A DNA stretch of 47,525 bases from an uncultured Lachnospira sp. (GCA_910587485.1 CAJUKN010000022.1:1-47525); one strand, 5' to 3'. Numbered from the stretch's first letter, positions 1 through 8,558 are shown. Numbers and translations: made by a program. Notes: generated from the letters alone by a model not told the origin.

Positions 1-246
1 TGTTTCCAAAGTTTTGTATTCTGTAACCGCTTTCCTTGTCATCTCAATAGCGTTCGTCCACAGGTACATATATAATTCCTTTTTGTTTGTAAAATAGTGA
101 AAAAGCAACGCTTTTGAAATGCCGCTCTCGTCTGCAATTTCCGACATTGGGGCTTTTTTGTAGCTGTTTTCGGAAAACACTTTGTAAGCAGCACTTATGA
201 TACGCCGCTGTTTTTCTAATGGAAGTTTGAAAAACTTATCATTCAT
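1..246 (-). CDS. TetR/AcrR family transcriptional regulator, C-terminus outside window
   Basis: The first 82 residues are visible, reading off the left edge. They contain a TetR-type DNA-binding domain: MNDKFFKLPLEKQRRIISAA forms helix 1, and the helix-turn-helix is SEIADESGISKALLFHYF followed by TNKKELY. The ATG at 244-246 follows a TAAGGAGA ribosome binding site by about six bases. TetR proteins are usually 180-220 residues, so about 60% (the ligand-binding half) lies outside. A TTGACCG-type inverted repeat lies in its own promoter region, so autoregulation is likely (inference). G+C looks higher than in the rest of the window, suggesting recent acquisition. The target beyond itself cannot be told. 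Confidence 0.85.
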   Translation of the reverse strand, partial: MNDKFFKLPLEKQRRIISAAYKVFSENSYKKAPMSEIADESGISKALLFHYFTNKKELYMYLWTNAIEMTRKAVTEYKTLET

Positions 247-260
247 ATATATTCTCCTTA

Positions 261-305
261 TTGACCGCAACGGTTAATGCAAGTATATTATATATCTGTT
301 GACCG
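261..305 (-). promoter_or_regulatory. Promoter and candidate operator of the TetR gene
   Basis: On the minus strand a TATAAT -10 box lies at 287-292, with a weak -35 (TTCTCA) 17 bases upstream. A near-palindrome TTGACCG-CAA-CGGTTAA occupies 261-277, between -10 and start codon, and a further TTGACCG half-site sits at 299-305 between -35 and -10. Sites bracketing the -10 box are what an autorepressing TetR protein would need; binding itself is inferred. Confidence 0.5.
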
Positions 306-378
306 TTTTTGAGAAGACTATTCTTAAAATTATAAAAAATAGCGACAGAGCTTTTACCCTCTGTAGCCATGTTGTCCA

Positions 379-750
379 TGCGTATATAATTTCCTTGTTC
401 ACAATCTCTCTCGCACAAGCCCGTATGTGATTACCCCTTTATACCCATTCGAGTTGATTTTCAGCCTTTAGTTGTTCTGTAATACCCTGTGCCTGCTTCA
501 TGCCCTCTATAAGCCTTTCAAAGCGTTCCTGCGCCTGTTTATCAATGTTGGCAAGGTAAGCATTGAGCCTGCCGCTTGTGAGAAGATTGGTGTATGTAAC
601 CTTTTGGTACTGCTTCAGATAGTCCATATGCTGCTGTCCCCAAATGCCTATCGTCTGTTCTTCCTCATCTGGTAATCATAAATCTGTGATTAAATACCCG
701 TTTTCTTCGTGATATGTACCACATAACTGTTCAAATAAGGATTTTGCCAT
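379..750 (-). pseudogene. TnpV-like transposon-encoded protein, degenerate
   Basis: Reading from ATG 748-750 gives MAKSLFEQLCGTYHEENGY and later GIWGQQHMDYLKQ, VTYTNLLTSGRLNAYLA and ERFERLIEGMKQAQGITEQL, which I recognise as TnpV of Tn4451-type mobilizable elements. The frame is broken by TGA at 676-678 and by TAA at 439-441. After the second stop the same frame continues with IRACAREIVNKEIIYA to about 379, so both are simple nonsense changes in an otherwise collinear gene. A strong ribosome binding site (GGAGG) precedes the start. No transposase or resolvase is nearby, so this is a relic of a lost element. G+C is visibly higher than in the downstream chromosome. Confidence 0.8.
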
Positions 751-843
751 TTTAATTCCTCCAAATAAGATATTCACTCCACATTGTTGTGCCTGTTGTC
801 TTAAACAAAATTTTGAGTTTTCTCCTTATCTGGTTTCATCCAT

Positions 844-1347
844 TATGAAAAAAAGCAAAAAAACATTTTCAAAGGATTTCTGTTTATTGTCATAATGCTG
901 TTGATAGGTATAGGAGGAATGTATGTAGCAGGATGACTTTATTATGGTGAATTTTCGTATCTTGCACCAATGATAATAGTTCTTATTCCACCTTATGTTG
1001 CTATATTAAATATTTTTATACTTCCACTAACAACGACAATAGCAGAGGACGGAGTATATTTAGGATATGGAGTAAATAGTTTCACTTCAAAATGGGAGGC
1101 TATTTTTATCTCCGCATTTTTCTATGCCTTGCAACATAGTTTTATTCCTACGATATTTGATATGAAATTTATAACCTATCGGTTTTTCTCTTTTTTCCCT
1201 TTAACAATATGGATATGTTTCCAATATTATAGAGGCGTTTCTATTTCTTATATTATGACAGGTCACTGGATTTTAAATATAGCAACAACAATACAAATTG
1301 TAATAACTTCCTTTAATTCAGAAATTTATACTATGTTGATAAAATAG
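844..1347 (+). pseudogene. CPBP-family intramembrane metalloprotease remnant
   Basis: One frame encodes hydrophobic segments before and after an in-frame TGA at 934-936. Upstream it reads FKGFLFIVIMLLIGIGGMY; downstream from 970 it gives a 125-residue open stretch with AEDGVYLGYG and SAFFYALQHSFIP. These match the two hallmark motifs of CAAX/bacteriocin-processing (CPBP) proteases (EExxxRG and FxxxH), but the first is altered: the second Glu is Asp and the Arg is Leu. The internal stop and the altered catalytic motif both suggest an inactive copy. The family identity is moderately sure. Its neighbours (TnpV relic, TetR) mark a decayed mobile patch. Confidence 0.55.
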
Positions 1348-1688
1348 TAGGTAAAAATATTATGTGATAATTAGAATTTATATTATGCGGCTGTCTACGG
1401 AAATAAAATGAGGTTACAAATATGAGTAGACACAGAATTAGTCACTTTTTTTACTGTCTAAAATGTAAATAAGAAAATTTGATTGACCAAAGGATTTAAA
1501 AATAACAGTATTGTGCAAAGGCAAAAGATTATTGTAACAAGACTTATATTTAAACACAAAGAATAACAATGGCTTCAATCATGAGGTGATTTATAAAGTT
1601 GCAAATTCAAGGCTGGGCTGATGCAGAAAAAGTGGTATAAATGTGGTAAATTTCATAATTAGCAAAGATTTATTAGTAAGCAGAATAA

Positions 1689-1734
1689 AGGATAAAGCGC
1701 GTTTGTTTAATCGTTTATTCTTTATCCTATTTTT
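1689..1734 (+). terminator. Hairpin with T-rich tail in a non-coding stretch
   Basis: AGGATAAAG (1689-1697) pairs perfectly with CTTTATCCT (1720-1728), followed by ATTTTT. It lies in the gene-free interval 1348-1880, where I see no other convincing feature: one open frame on the minus strand (1591-1779) has no ribosome binding site or family resemblance. The long loop (22 bases) lowers confidence. Confidence 0.35.
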
Positions 1735-1880
1735 AAGTAAGATTGGAATATAAATTGTAGAACCGTATACAAGACCCATACATATAGGGCAATATTTTAA
1801 AAAATTTATTAGATTATGACCGATAGTAGCTGAAGTTGTAGGAGGCTTTAATAGATGTTACTTTAATAGATAAATATGTA

Positions 1881-2453
1881 TTGCGCATTTTGGAAAAGAA
1901 TGGGTGGTATTCAAATCGTCAATTTGAGTATGTAAATAAATGGATTGAAGAAATTGAGATAATGGGATATCCCTGTTTTGATTATGCTAGAGCAATTCTT
2001 TGTGAATTGGGAGGGTTAGTTTTTAGAGAATATGCACCAATGACATATCAAAATATGGTGGCATTACAAGAGAAACATCTACAACAAATACCTAAGATGA
2101 AAATGGGTGCAGAAATAAAAAGCAAATGTGAAGCCGCATATAAAATTTTACAAGACCTTAATATGGTTTCTGAAGCAAAAAATTACAATGGAGCAACTTT
2201 TGCATTTAATGCGTTGGATGCGGCATTAGATAATGACATTGTAATGGATATTGAAATTGCAAAAAAAATTATTGATGAAAAAATATTTCCTATTGGTTCC
2301 ATTGAACCAGATGGAATTATGTATGTTACACCTAGACAAATAATTTATGTATTGTTTAATGATAATATTTTTTGTTCTGAAGCTTGTATAGAACAGGCTA
2401 TTAATTGCCTATTTTTAAAAACATTGTCTCCAAAGTTCATTTATCATTGTTAA
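1881..2453 (+). CDS. SUKH-3 family immunity protein (orphan)
   Basis: The protein has the SUKH-3 layout: an N-terminal LEKNGWYSNRQFEYVNKWIE segment, then AILCELGGLVF, and a C-terminal block KIFPIGSIEPDGIMYVTP followed by IYVLF and EEAIN-like AIEQAINCLF. SUKH proteins neutralise polymorphic toxins delivered by neighbouring bacteria. No toxin gene is adjacent, so this is an orphan immunity gene. The start is uncertain: TTG at 1881 lacks a close ribosome binding site, whereas GGAGG (1841-1845) precedes an ATG at 1855 that runs into a stop after three codons in another frame. A small 5' frameshift is therefore possible. Confidence 0.7.
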   Translation: MRILEKNGWYSNRQFEYVNKWIEEIEIMGYPCFDYARAILCELGGLVFREYAPMTYQNMVALQEKHLQQIPKMKMGAEIKSKCEAAYKILQDLNMVSEAKNYNGATFAFNALDAALDNDIVMDIEIAKKIIDEKIFPIGSIEPDGIMYVTPRQIIYVLFNDNIFCSEACIEQAINCLFLKTLSPKFIYHC

Positions 2454-2624
2454 TTTAATGTTAGAAGCATTGAATGGGAGGTATATTAAATATATAAAAA
2501 GTATCAATATTATTAAAAAATAAAACTAAAATTAAATTAATTTGCTTTTTTATTTTTAAATGAATAAAGTTGAGCCTAAATTGAAATAATAATAGAGAAT
2601 TATAATTATTTTAGGAGGTGCCAC

Positions 2625-2822
2625 ATGGCTAAGAATTCAACTAATTCAACAAACTCAACAAATTCAACAAATTCAAGTAATTATTCAACAAACTCAACAA
2701 ATTCAACAAATGCAAGCAACTATTCAAAAAATTCAACAAACTCAAAAAATTCAACTAATTCAACAAACTCAACAAATTCAAGCAAAAATTGTGGAAAAAA
2801 CAGCTCAAAAAATTCATACTAA
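2625..2822 (+). CDS. Asn-Ser-Thr repeat small protein of unknown function
   Basis: A 65-residue protein begins at ATG 2625 with an excellent ribosome binding site (TTAGGAGGTGCCAC). After MAK it is almost entirely NST, NSS and NSK tripeptides, with scattered Tyr, Ala and Lys and a single Cys near the end (KNCGKNSSKNSY). There is no signal peptide or membrane segment. At DNA level the units are AATTCAACA/AACTCAACA, so copy number can change by slippage. It is followed by a clean hairpin terminator, giving a monocistronic unit. I do not recognise a characterised family; the strong translation signal and terminator argue that it is real. A binding or structural role is speculation. Confidence 0.6.
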   Translation: MAKNSTNSTNSTNSTNSSNYSTNSTNSTNASNYSKNSTNSKNSTNSTNSTNSSKNCGKNSSKNSY

Positions 2823-2916
2823 AATAAAAAATAAATTGAAAAACATTTTAGCAGTTTCTTTATAGTAAGACATATTAATATGGTGCTATAGTTGTTTTTC
2901 TTAAAAAATGTATGGG

Positions 2917-2950
2917 GTGGTTCTGTAAATATATACAGAACCACTTAATT
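2917..2950 (+). terminator. Rho-independent terminator of the Asn-Ser-Thr gene
   Basis: A perfect 10-bp stem, GTGGTTCTGT (2917-2926) with ACAGAACCAC (2935-2944), has an 8-base loop and is followed by a T-rich stretch (TTAATTATTTT). Confidence 0.75.
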
Positions 2951-2988
2951 ATTTTAATTTTTTGTTTCTATTTTGATAAATTAATTAA

Positions 2989-3017
2989 TTGACACAAAAT
3001 CAATAGGGTTATAATAT
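2989..3017 (+). promoter_or_regulatory. Promoter of the methyltransferase-peptidase unit
   Basis: TTGACA (2989-2994) is followed 17 bases later by TAATAT (3012-3017), or 15 bases later by TATAAT (3010-3015). It lies about 80 bases upstream of the first start codon. Confidence 0.6.
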
Positions 3018-3097
3018 AGTATTGTTATGAAAAATTGTTCATTATCTGAAAGTAATGAGATTGTGACTGTATTTTTTCAAATTGTCTGTTTGGAGGA

Positions 3098-4255
3098 ATG
3101 ATGAATACATTTGAGTTAATAGCTCCTTGTCATTTTGGTTTGGAGTCTGTGTTAAAAAGGGAAATATATGATTTAGGTTACGAAATTCTATCTGTTGAAG
3201 ATGGAAAAGTAACGTTTGAAGGCGATGCAGAAGCTATTTGTAGAGCCAATATAGGATTGCGAACAGCACAAAGAATTTTATTAAAAATAGGTGAATTTAA
3301 GGCAGTGACTTTTACTGAATTATTTGATAAGACAAAAGATTTAGCATGGGAAAATTTTATACCAGTAGAAGGTAAATTTTGGGTGACAAAGGCAAATTCA
3401 ATTAATAGTAAATTATTTAGCAGTTCTGACATACAATCTATAATAAAGAAAGCCATTGTTGAAAGGTTAAAGAGTAAGTATAATGTCAATTGGTTTACAG
3501 AAGAAGGGTGTGCATATCCTTTAAGAGTTACGATAATAAAAGATATGGTTACAATAGCATTAGATACAACAGGTGAATCTTTACATAAACGTGGATATAG
3601 GCGTATGGCTGGCAAGGCACCTATTTCAGAATGTCTGGCGGCTGCTCTTATTATGCTGACGCCTTGGAAAAAAGATAGGATATTAGTAGATCCATTTTGT
3701 GGAAGCGGTACTTTTCCAATAGAAGCTGCTATGATAGCAGCAAATATTGCACCTGGCATGAATAGAACGTTTATTGCTCAAAAATGGGATAATATAATAA
3801 AATATAGGTTATGGCGTGAGGCGGTTGAAGAAGCCACCGATTTAATTGATTTGAGTATAGAAACCGATATTCAAGGTTATGATATTGATGAAGATGTATT
3901 AAAAACAGCAAGAATCAATGCAGAAAATGAAGGAGTTTCTAAATTGATACATTTTCAAAGCAGAGACGTATCACAACTTCGGCATTCTAAAAAATATGGA
4001 TTTATAATAACAAACCCCCCATATGGTGAAAGAATGGAAGAAAAAGAAGCTTTACCTAGTATATATGGTTCATTGGGGCAGCAATTTGCCAAACTTGATA
4101 GTTGGTCAGCATATGTAATAACTTCTTATCAAGATATTGAGAAATATATGGGAAGAAAAGCAGATAAGAATCGAAAGATATACAATGGAATGTTAAAAAC
4201 ATATTTTTATTCATTTTTGGGTAAAAAACCGCCAAAAAGAAAGGATAAAGATTGA
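3098..4255 (+). CDS. THUMP-domain 23S rRNA (guanine-N2)-methyltransferase, RlmL/YpsC-type
   Basis: An N-terminal THUMP RNA-binding region (residues about 1-160, ending near the GESLHKRGYRRMAGKAP motif typical of this family) precedes a Rossmann-fold methyltransferase. The SAM-binding motif I is DPFCGSGTFPIEAA (from residue 198) and the catalytic motif IV is TNPPYGERM (near residue 306). At 385 residues it matches the single-domain YpsC/RlmL-N type rather than the 700-residue E. coli RlmKL fusion. Two consecutive ATGs (3098, 3101) follow GGAGG; the second gives better spacing. The stop codon overlaps the TTG start of the next gene (TTGA), implying translational coupling. Exact rRNA position is inferred from the family. 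Confidence 0.88.
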   Translation: MMNTFELIAPCHFGLESVLKREIYDLGYEILSVEDGKVTFEGDAEAICRANIGLRTAQRILLKIGEFKAVTFTELFDKTKDLAWENFIPVEGKFWVTKANSINSKLFSSSDIQSIIKKAIVERLKSKYNVNWFTEEGCAYPLRVTIIKDMVTIALDTTGESLHKRGYRRMAGKAPISECLAAALIMLTPWKKDRILVDPFCGSGTFPIEAAMIAANIAPGMNRTFIAQKWDNIIKYRLWREAVEEATDLIDLSIETDIQGYDIDEDVLKTARINAENEGVSKLIHFQSRDVSQLRHSKKYGFIITNPPYGERMEEKEALPSIYGSLGQQFAKLDSWSAYVITSYQDIEKYMGRKADKNRKIYNGMLKTYFYSFLGKKPPKRKDKD

Positions 4256-5973
4256 AAACAAAAAGTATATATCTTGGGTTTATATTATTTTTATTTGCTA
4301 TAGTGCTTTATTTATTAGCAGTCGTTTCGCAAGATAAAGGAATTGCACTAGGAAATGTTGTGATGGACGAAACCAATATTCCAGATGAGTGGAATACTAT
4401 TATTGCCAATGAGACAAATAGCAATACAATCAAATTAATGATTGATGGTGTTGAAACCAATATTGATAATCATATCTATATGGATAATGATATGAATATT
4501 ATGTTGCCTGTCAAAAAATTTAGCAGTATTTTTAAATGTGCAATTAATTTAGTTAATGAGGAGAAAATAGAATTTCAACGTGGAAACAATATTGTTGAGG
4601 TATATAGGGATAATTCTGTTATAGTTGTCAATGGGGATTCCTTAACATTAGAAGCAGGCTTAAAAATAGTTGGCAATCAATATTTTGTTAATACAAAAGT
4701 ATTAGAAATAGGGTTTAATTATGATTATAGATGGGATTCAAAAGAAAATGTTTTAATGCTTAGTGACACAACGAAAGATGAAAGTATTATCCCAACAAAA
4801 TATTCTTATAGAGAAGTTGGAAGGCTGCCAGATATTAAAAACCAAGGTGTTTTTGGAACTTGTTGGGCATTCGCTTCACTTACTGCTGTAGAGAGTAGTT
4901 TAATGCCAATGGAAAAGTTTGATTTTTCAGAGGATAATATGGTATTAAATAATGGATATTTTAGTTCACAAAATGATGGAGGTGACTATACCAGAGCAAT
5001 AGCTTATTTAACTTCTTGGAAAGGACCTGTTTTGGAAGAGGACGACATATATGGTGATGGAGAGATTAATTATAATGCCAAGACAATGAAACATGTGCAA
5101 GAAGTTCAAATCATTGATAGTAAAAATATTGAAGCGATTAAAAAAGCTGTATTTTTATATGGAGGTGTGGAATCTTCCCTTTATACCAGTATGAATCAAG
5201 CTGGAGAAAGTTCTATGTTTTATAATCCAGATACGGCTTCTTACTGTTATATTGGTGTAAATCGACCAAACCATGATGTTGTAATTGTTGGTTGGGACGA
5301 TAAATACCCAAAAAGTAATTTTAATGTTGAATTGGAAGCAGATGGAGCTTTTATCTGTATGAATAGCTGGGGGACAGAATTTGGCGATGATGGCTTATTT
5401 TATGTTTCTTATTATGACTCTAATATAGGAATACACAATGCAGTTTATACAAGAGTTGAAGATGTAGATAATTATGACAATATTTATCAAAGTGACTTGT
5501 GCGGCTGGATTGGGCAGTTGGGATATGATGAAGATACAGCTTATTTTGCAAATGTTTATACAGCAAAAGAAGATGAGATGATAGAAGCAGTAGGATTTTA
5601 TGCAACTGGCAAAAATACATCGTATGAAATATATTATTTAGATGAATTTGAAGGTATAGAATCATTTGCTAAAAGGCGATATATTCAATCAGGAACACTT
5701 GCCAATAAGGGATTTTATACGATTGATTTAGAAGATGAATTTCAAGTAAAATCAGGAAAAAAGTTTGCAGTTATAGTAAAATTGACTACTCCTGATTCCG
5801 TACACCCTGTTGCGATTGAATACAAAGCTGGAACGTCAACAAGTTCTGTTATCCTTGATGATGGAGAAGGTTATATCAGTCTTTTTGGAAAGTCTTGGGA
5901 ACATGTAGAGGAGTCAAAATCCTGCAATTTATGTTTAAAAGTATATTCAACCAATATAGCAAAAGAAGGTTAA
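4252..5973 (+). CDS. Secreted papain-like (C1A) cysteine peptidase with copper-amine-oxidase-N-like and lectin-like domains
   Basis: An N-terminal hydrophobic segment (residues 7-26) serves as signal or anchor. Residues about 60-170 resemble the copper amine oxidase N-terminal-like domain common on Clostridia surface proteins. The peptidase follows, with Gln198 (NQG), nucleophile Cys204 (FGTCWAFAS), His341 (NHDVVIVGWDD) and Asn371 (MNSWGTEFGDDG), so the active site looks complete. The last about 150 residues resemble the lectin-like domain often attached to bacterial C1 peptidases. Translation starts at TTG, overlapping the stop of the rRNA methyltransferase by four bases. The likely place of action is the cell surface or outside; the substrate is unknown. 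Confidence 0.85.
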   Translation: MKTKSIYLGFILFLFAIVLYLLAVVSQDKGIALGNVVMDETNIPDEWNTIIANETNSNTIKLMIDGVETNIDNHIYMDNDMNIMLPVKKFSSIFKCAINLVNEEKIEFQRGNNIVEVYRDNSVIVVNGDSLTLEAGLKIVGNQYFVNTKVLEIGFNYDYRWDSKENVLMLSDTTKDESIIPTKYSYREVGRLPDIKNQGVFGTCWAFASLTAVESSLMPMEKFDFSEDNMVLNNGYFSSQNDGGDYTRAIAYLTSWKGPVLEEDDIYGDGEINYNAKTMKHVQEVQIIDSKNIEAIKKAVFLYGGVESSLYTSMNQAGESSMFYNPDTASYCYIGVNRPNHDVVIVGWDDKYPKSNFNVELEADGAFICMNSWGTEFGDDGLFYVSYYDSNIGIHNAVYTRVEDVDNYDNIYQSDLCGWIGQLGYDEDTAYFANVYTAKEDEMIEAVGFYATGKNTSYEIYYLDEFEGIESFAKRRYIQSGTLANKGFYTIDLEDEFQVKSGKKFAVIVKLTTPDSVHPVAIEYKAGTSTSSVILDDGEGYISLFGKSWEHVEESKSCNLCLKVYSTNIAKEG

Positions 5974-6065
5974 AAAAATTGCTGCTTGCCACAAACTCGT
6001 AAGAATTTCTGTTCTTTATATAAAAGCAGCATGGAAATAAGAGTAAATATGGAAATGAGGAACCG

Positions 6066-6662
6066 ATGAAAATTATTTTAGCATCCAATAATAAAAATAA
6101 GATAAGAGAAGTAAAGGCGATTCTTGAGGATTTAGATGTAGATATCATATCAATGAAAGAGTCAGGAGTTGATATGGATATAGAGGAAACTGGCAGTACA
6201 TTTGAAGAAAATGCACTTATTAAGGCACGAGAAGTAATGAAGCTTACAAAATGTATTACGATGGCAGATGATTCTGGATTAGAAATTGACTATCTTAATA
6301 AAGAACCCGGCATTTATTCAGCTCGATTTATGGGACATGATACGCCTTATGATGTAAAAAACAAGGCTTTAATTGATAGACTGCAAGGGGTTGAAGGTCA
6401 AGATAGAAGCGCACGGTTTGTTGCCGCTATAGCCGTTGTTTTTCCAGATGGAAAAGAGATTGTAACAAGAGGGACTATGGAAGGAACGATAGCTTATGAG
6501 CCATGTGGCACGAATGGTTTTGGATATGACCCCATATTATTTTTACCAGAATATAATAAGTGTTCTGCAGAGTTGTCAAGTGAGGAAAAAAACAGGATTA
6601 GCCATCGAGGAAAAGCATTAAGAATGATGAAAGAGAAACTACTTACTGTTAAGGAAAAATAA
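6066..6662 (+). CDS. rdgB: XTP/dITP pyrophosphatase (RdgB/HAM1)
   Basis: This enzyme removes non-canonical purine triphosphates (XTP, dITP, ITP) from the nucleotide pool. The 198-residue length is normal. Family landmarks are present: the substrate loop SNNKNKIREV at the start, ETGSTFEENALIKA, the catalytic ADDSGLEID, PGIYSARF, and the C-terminal GFGYDPIL, ELSSEEKNRISHRGKA. It sits directly upstream of an unknown gene and a YfcE-type phosphodiesterase, the same rdgB-phosphodiesterase pairing known in Firmicutes such as Bacillus. A duplicated leader (GGAAATAAGAG and GGAAATGAGG) precedes the start. Confidence 0.95.
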   Translation: MKIILASNNKNKIREVKAILEDLDVDIISMKESGVDMDIEETGSTFEENALIKAREVMKLTKCITMADDSGLEIDYLNKEPGIYSARFMGHDTPYDVKNKALIDRLQGVEGQDRSARFVAAIAVVFPDGKEIVTRGTMEGTIAYEPCGTNGFGYDPILFLPEYNKCSAELSSEEKNRISHRGKALRMMKEKLLTVKEK

Positions 6663-7331
6663 ATGTTATTAAAAGAAATGGCAGAACAAGCTTTTGGCAA
6701 AAAGGATGAAGAATGTGTTGCGCGCTTTTTAAGGGAAAAAGAGTTTAAGGGATGTGATGGTAATGCAACACAATGGCAGCTTTTTCAAGACAAATATAAA
6801 CAATGGAAAAAGGAATTTCTATTGTGGGATAGCAATACATTTATTGATGGTATTAATGGCTGGAATTTTCATATAACTGTTTGCAGAATGAATTTGCCAA
6901 AACAAGAAGTAAATTGGACAGAATATTTATATTATATGGCAGTATTAGTTATTATGAATAATTGGGATATAAACGATTGGAATATATTAAGAGAACATGG
7001 AGATAATAATCTGGATAGATTTCAGTGGGATTTTTATATGGCTTCCTATGTGGAATTAACAAAAGAAAAATGGCTTGATGAGTTAAAGAATTATCGTGAG
7101 CAGTCATGGAACAAATACAAAAACTACAAAAAAACTCATAAAGAGTATACCAAATATGATGAGAGCATGAAAAAGAATTATCCTCAGTATGATGCCATTT
7201 TGGAGTATCTTGTGCAAAATACAAAAGAGTGTGATGTGGTACGAATAAACAATGGTGATGATAATATTATTTGGTATTTTGCAAACGATGTAGACAGCTT
7301 TTATGTAACATATATATCCGATTGTATGTAA
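6663..7331 (+). CDS. Conserved-looking hypothetical protein
   Basis: A 222-residue soluble, Trp- and Tyr-rich protein whose ATG immediately follows the rdgB stop codon. It has no signal peptide or membrane segment. I see no motif I can name; Trp-rich patches occur at VNWTEYLYY, NNWDINDWNIL and NKYKNYKK. An internal ATG at 6678 is a possible alternative start. Its position between rdgB and the phosphodiesterase suggests co-transcription, but that says little about function. Confidence 0.6.
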   Translation: MLLKEMAEQAFGKKDEECVARFLREKEFKGCDGNATQWQLFQDKYKQWKKEFLLWDSNTFIDGINGWNFHITVCRMNLPKQEVNWTEYLYYMAVLVIMNNWDINDWNILREHGDNNLDRFQWDFYMASYVELTKEKWLDELKNYREQSWNKYKNYKKTHKEYTKYDESMKKNYPQYDAILEYLVQNTKECDVVRINNGDDNIIWYFANDVDSFYVTYISDCM

Positions 7332-7369
7332 TAAAAAGTAAAAATAATAGAAATTTAGAGGTTTAAATA

Positions 7370-7855
7370 ATGCAGAGGATAATGGTGGTAAGTGATACGC
7401 ATGGTCGCCTTGAAAATTTGGCGGAGGCGCTTAGTAAAGAAGGTAAACTTGATATGTTGATTCATTTAGGAGATTTTGAGGGGGACGATGAAGTTATCTG
7501 TGAGATGGCAAATTGTAAGGTGTTGATGGTACCCGGAAATAATGATTTTTTTTCGAGATTAAATAGAGAAATCGAGACTCAAATTGGAAAATATCATGTT
7601 TTACTTACACATGGACATTATTATTACGTTTCCCTCGACCTTAAAACGTTGCATGATGAAGGTATTGCAAGGGGATTTGATATTGTTATGTTTGGACATA
7701 CACACAGACCTGTTATTAATATAGAAGATTCAATTACAATGATTAATCCGGGAAGTTTATCTTATCCAAGACAGCAAAATAAAAAATGTACATATATTAT
7801 GATGGAGATAGATGATAAAGATAATATAAATTTTATATTAAAAGAAATAAGATAA
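7370..7855 (+). CDS. yfcE: YfcE/MJ0936-type metallophosphodiesterase
   Basis: A 161-residue calcineurin-like phosphoesterase with all metal-binding motifs: SDTHG at the N-terminus, HLGDFEGD, PGNND, LTHGH and FGHTHRP, then NPGS. Small proteins of this group hydrolyse phosphodiesters with Mn-type metal pairs; the cellular substrate is not established. It lies 38 bases downstream of the unknown gene and, through it, is grouped with rdgB. The C-terminus is short, as usual for the family. Confidence 0.88.
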   Translation: MQRIMVVSDTHGRLENLAEALSKEGKLDMLIHLGDFEGDDEVICEMANCKVLMVPGNNDFFSRLNREIETQIGKYHVLLTHGHYYYVSLDLKTLHDEGIARGFDIVMFGHTHRPVINIEDSITMINPGSLSYPRQQNKKCTYIMMEIDDKDNINFILKEIR

Positions 7856-7949
7856 AAAAGGTCGTAAGTTTCTTTGACAAGAATATAGTTTAATAATTGC
7901 AGTGTTTTGAAAAACATTAAAAAAAATTTAAAATTTTTAAAAATAAGTG

Positions 7950-7978
7950 TTGACATTTATCTTTTCATGTAATATAAT
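7950..7978 (+). promoter_or_regulatory. Promoter of the tRNA cluster
   Basis: A perfect consensus: TTGACA (7950-7955), 17-base spacer, TATAAT (7973-7978). It is preceded by A/T tracts that could act as an UP element, as expected for stable RNA genes. It lies 65 bases upstream of the first tRNA. Confidence 0.9.
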
Positions 7979-8042
7979 CATACTTGCGTTGCGGTACTGG
8001 AAAGAATTTCAAGAGGCGATTTGACGTATGTACATTGAATAT

Positions 8043-8117
8043 CGGGGTGTGGCTCAGCTTGGCTAGAGCGCTTGATTTGGGATCAAGAGGTCGCAGGTTC
8101 GAATCCTGTCACCCCGA
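8043..8117 (+). tRNA. tRNA-Pro (anticodon TGG)
   Basis: The acceptor arms CGGGGTG and CACCCCG pair fully. The anticodon stem CTTGA/TCAAG encloses TTTGGGA, and GGTTCGAATCC forms the T arm. The 3' CCA is not encoded. First gene of a six-tRNA operon. Confidence 0.97.
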
Positions 8118-8132
8118 TTATATTTTCCATAT

Positions 8133-8203
8133 GCGGGTGTAGTTCAATGGTAGAACACTAGCCTTCCAAGCTAGATACGTGGGTTCGATTCCCATCACCC
8201 GCT
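8133..8203 (+). tRNA. tRNA-Gly (anticodon TCC)
   Basis: Acceptor GCGGGTG pairs with CACCCGC. Anticodon stem CTAGC/GCTAG encloses CTTCCAA. GGTTCGATTCC forms the T arm. CCA not encoded. Confidence 0.97.
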
Positions 8204-8208
8204 CTTAT

Positions 8209-8282
8209 GTGTCCGTAGCTCAGCAGGATAGAGCAACAGCCTTCTAAGCTGTGGGTCGAGGGTTCGAATCCCCCCGGGCACA
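8209..8282 (+). tRNA. tRNA-Arg (anticodon TCT)
   Basis: Acceptor GTGTCCG pairs with CGGGCAC (one T-G wobble). Anticodon stem ACAGC/GCTGT encloses CTTCTAA. It starts only five bases after tRNA-Gly. CCA not encoded. Confidence 0.97.
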
Positions 8283-8329
8283 TTGCGTTTAGTAATAGGT
8301 ATAAGCTGTGTCTATATTTTACGTAGCAT

Positions 8330-8404
8330 GGTGGGTATAGCGCAGTTGGTTAGCGCGTCAGATTGTGGCTCTGAAGGTCCAGGGTTCGAATCCCTGTATC
8401 CACC
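8330..8404 (+). tRNA. tRNA-His (anticodon GTG)
   Basis: Acceptor GTGGGTA pairs with TATCCAC. The extra 5' G (8330) faces C8404, the identity pair of tRNA-His. Anticodon stem TCAGA/TCTGA encloses TTGTGGC. Confidence 0.97.
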
Positions 8405-8414
8405 TTTGTATTAT

Positions 8415-8487
8415 TGGGCTATCGCCAAGCGGTAAGGCACAGGGTTTTGATCCCTGCATTGCGCTGGTTCGAATCCAGCTAGCCCAG
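8415..8487 (+). tRNA. tRNA-Gln (anticodon TTG)
   Basis: Acceptor TGGGCTA pairs with TAGCCCA. Anticodon stem CAGGG/CCCTG encloses TTTTGAT. Discriminator base G. Confidence 0.97.
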
Positions 8488-8558
8488 TTAAGGTTTAAGC
8501 TAATAATTGGACAAGTAACAGATATTAGATGTAAACCTAAAAATATATATATTAGTGA

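Noticed and set aside
1591..1779. 62-codon minus-strand ORF in the gap before the SUKH-3 gene
   Set aside because: No ribosome binding site, no recognisable motif, and it contains a terminator-like hairpin.
3178..3759. 193-codon minus-strand ORF
   Set aside because: Antisense to the rRNA methyltransferase, whose motifs are intact; no family likeness.
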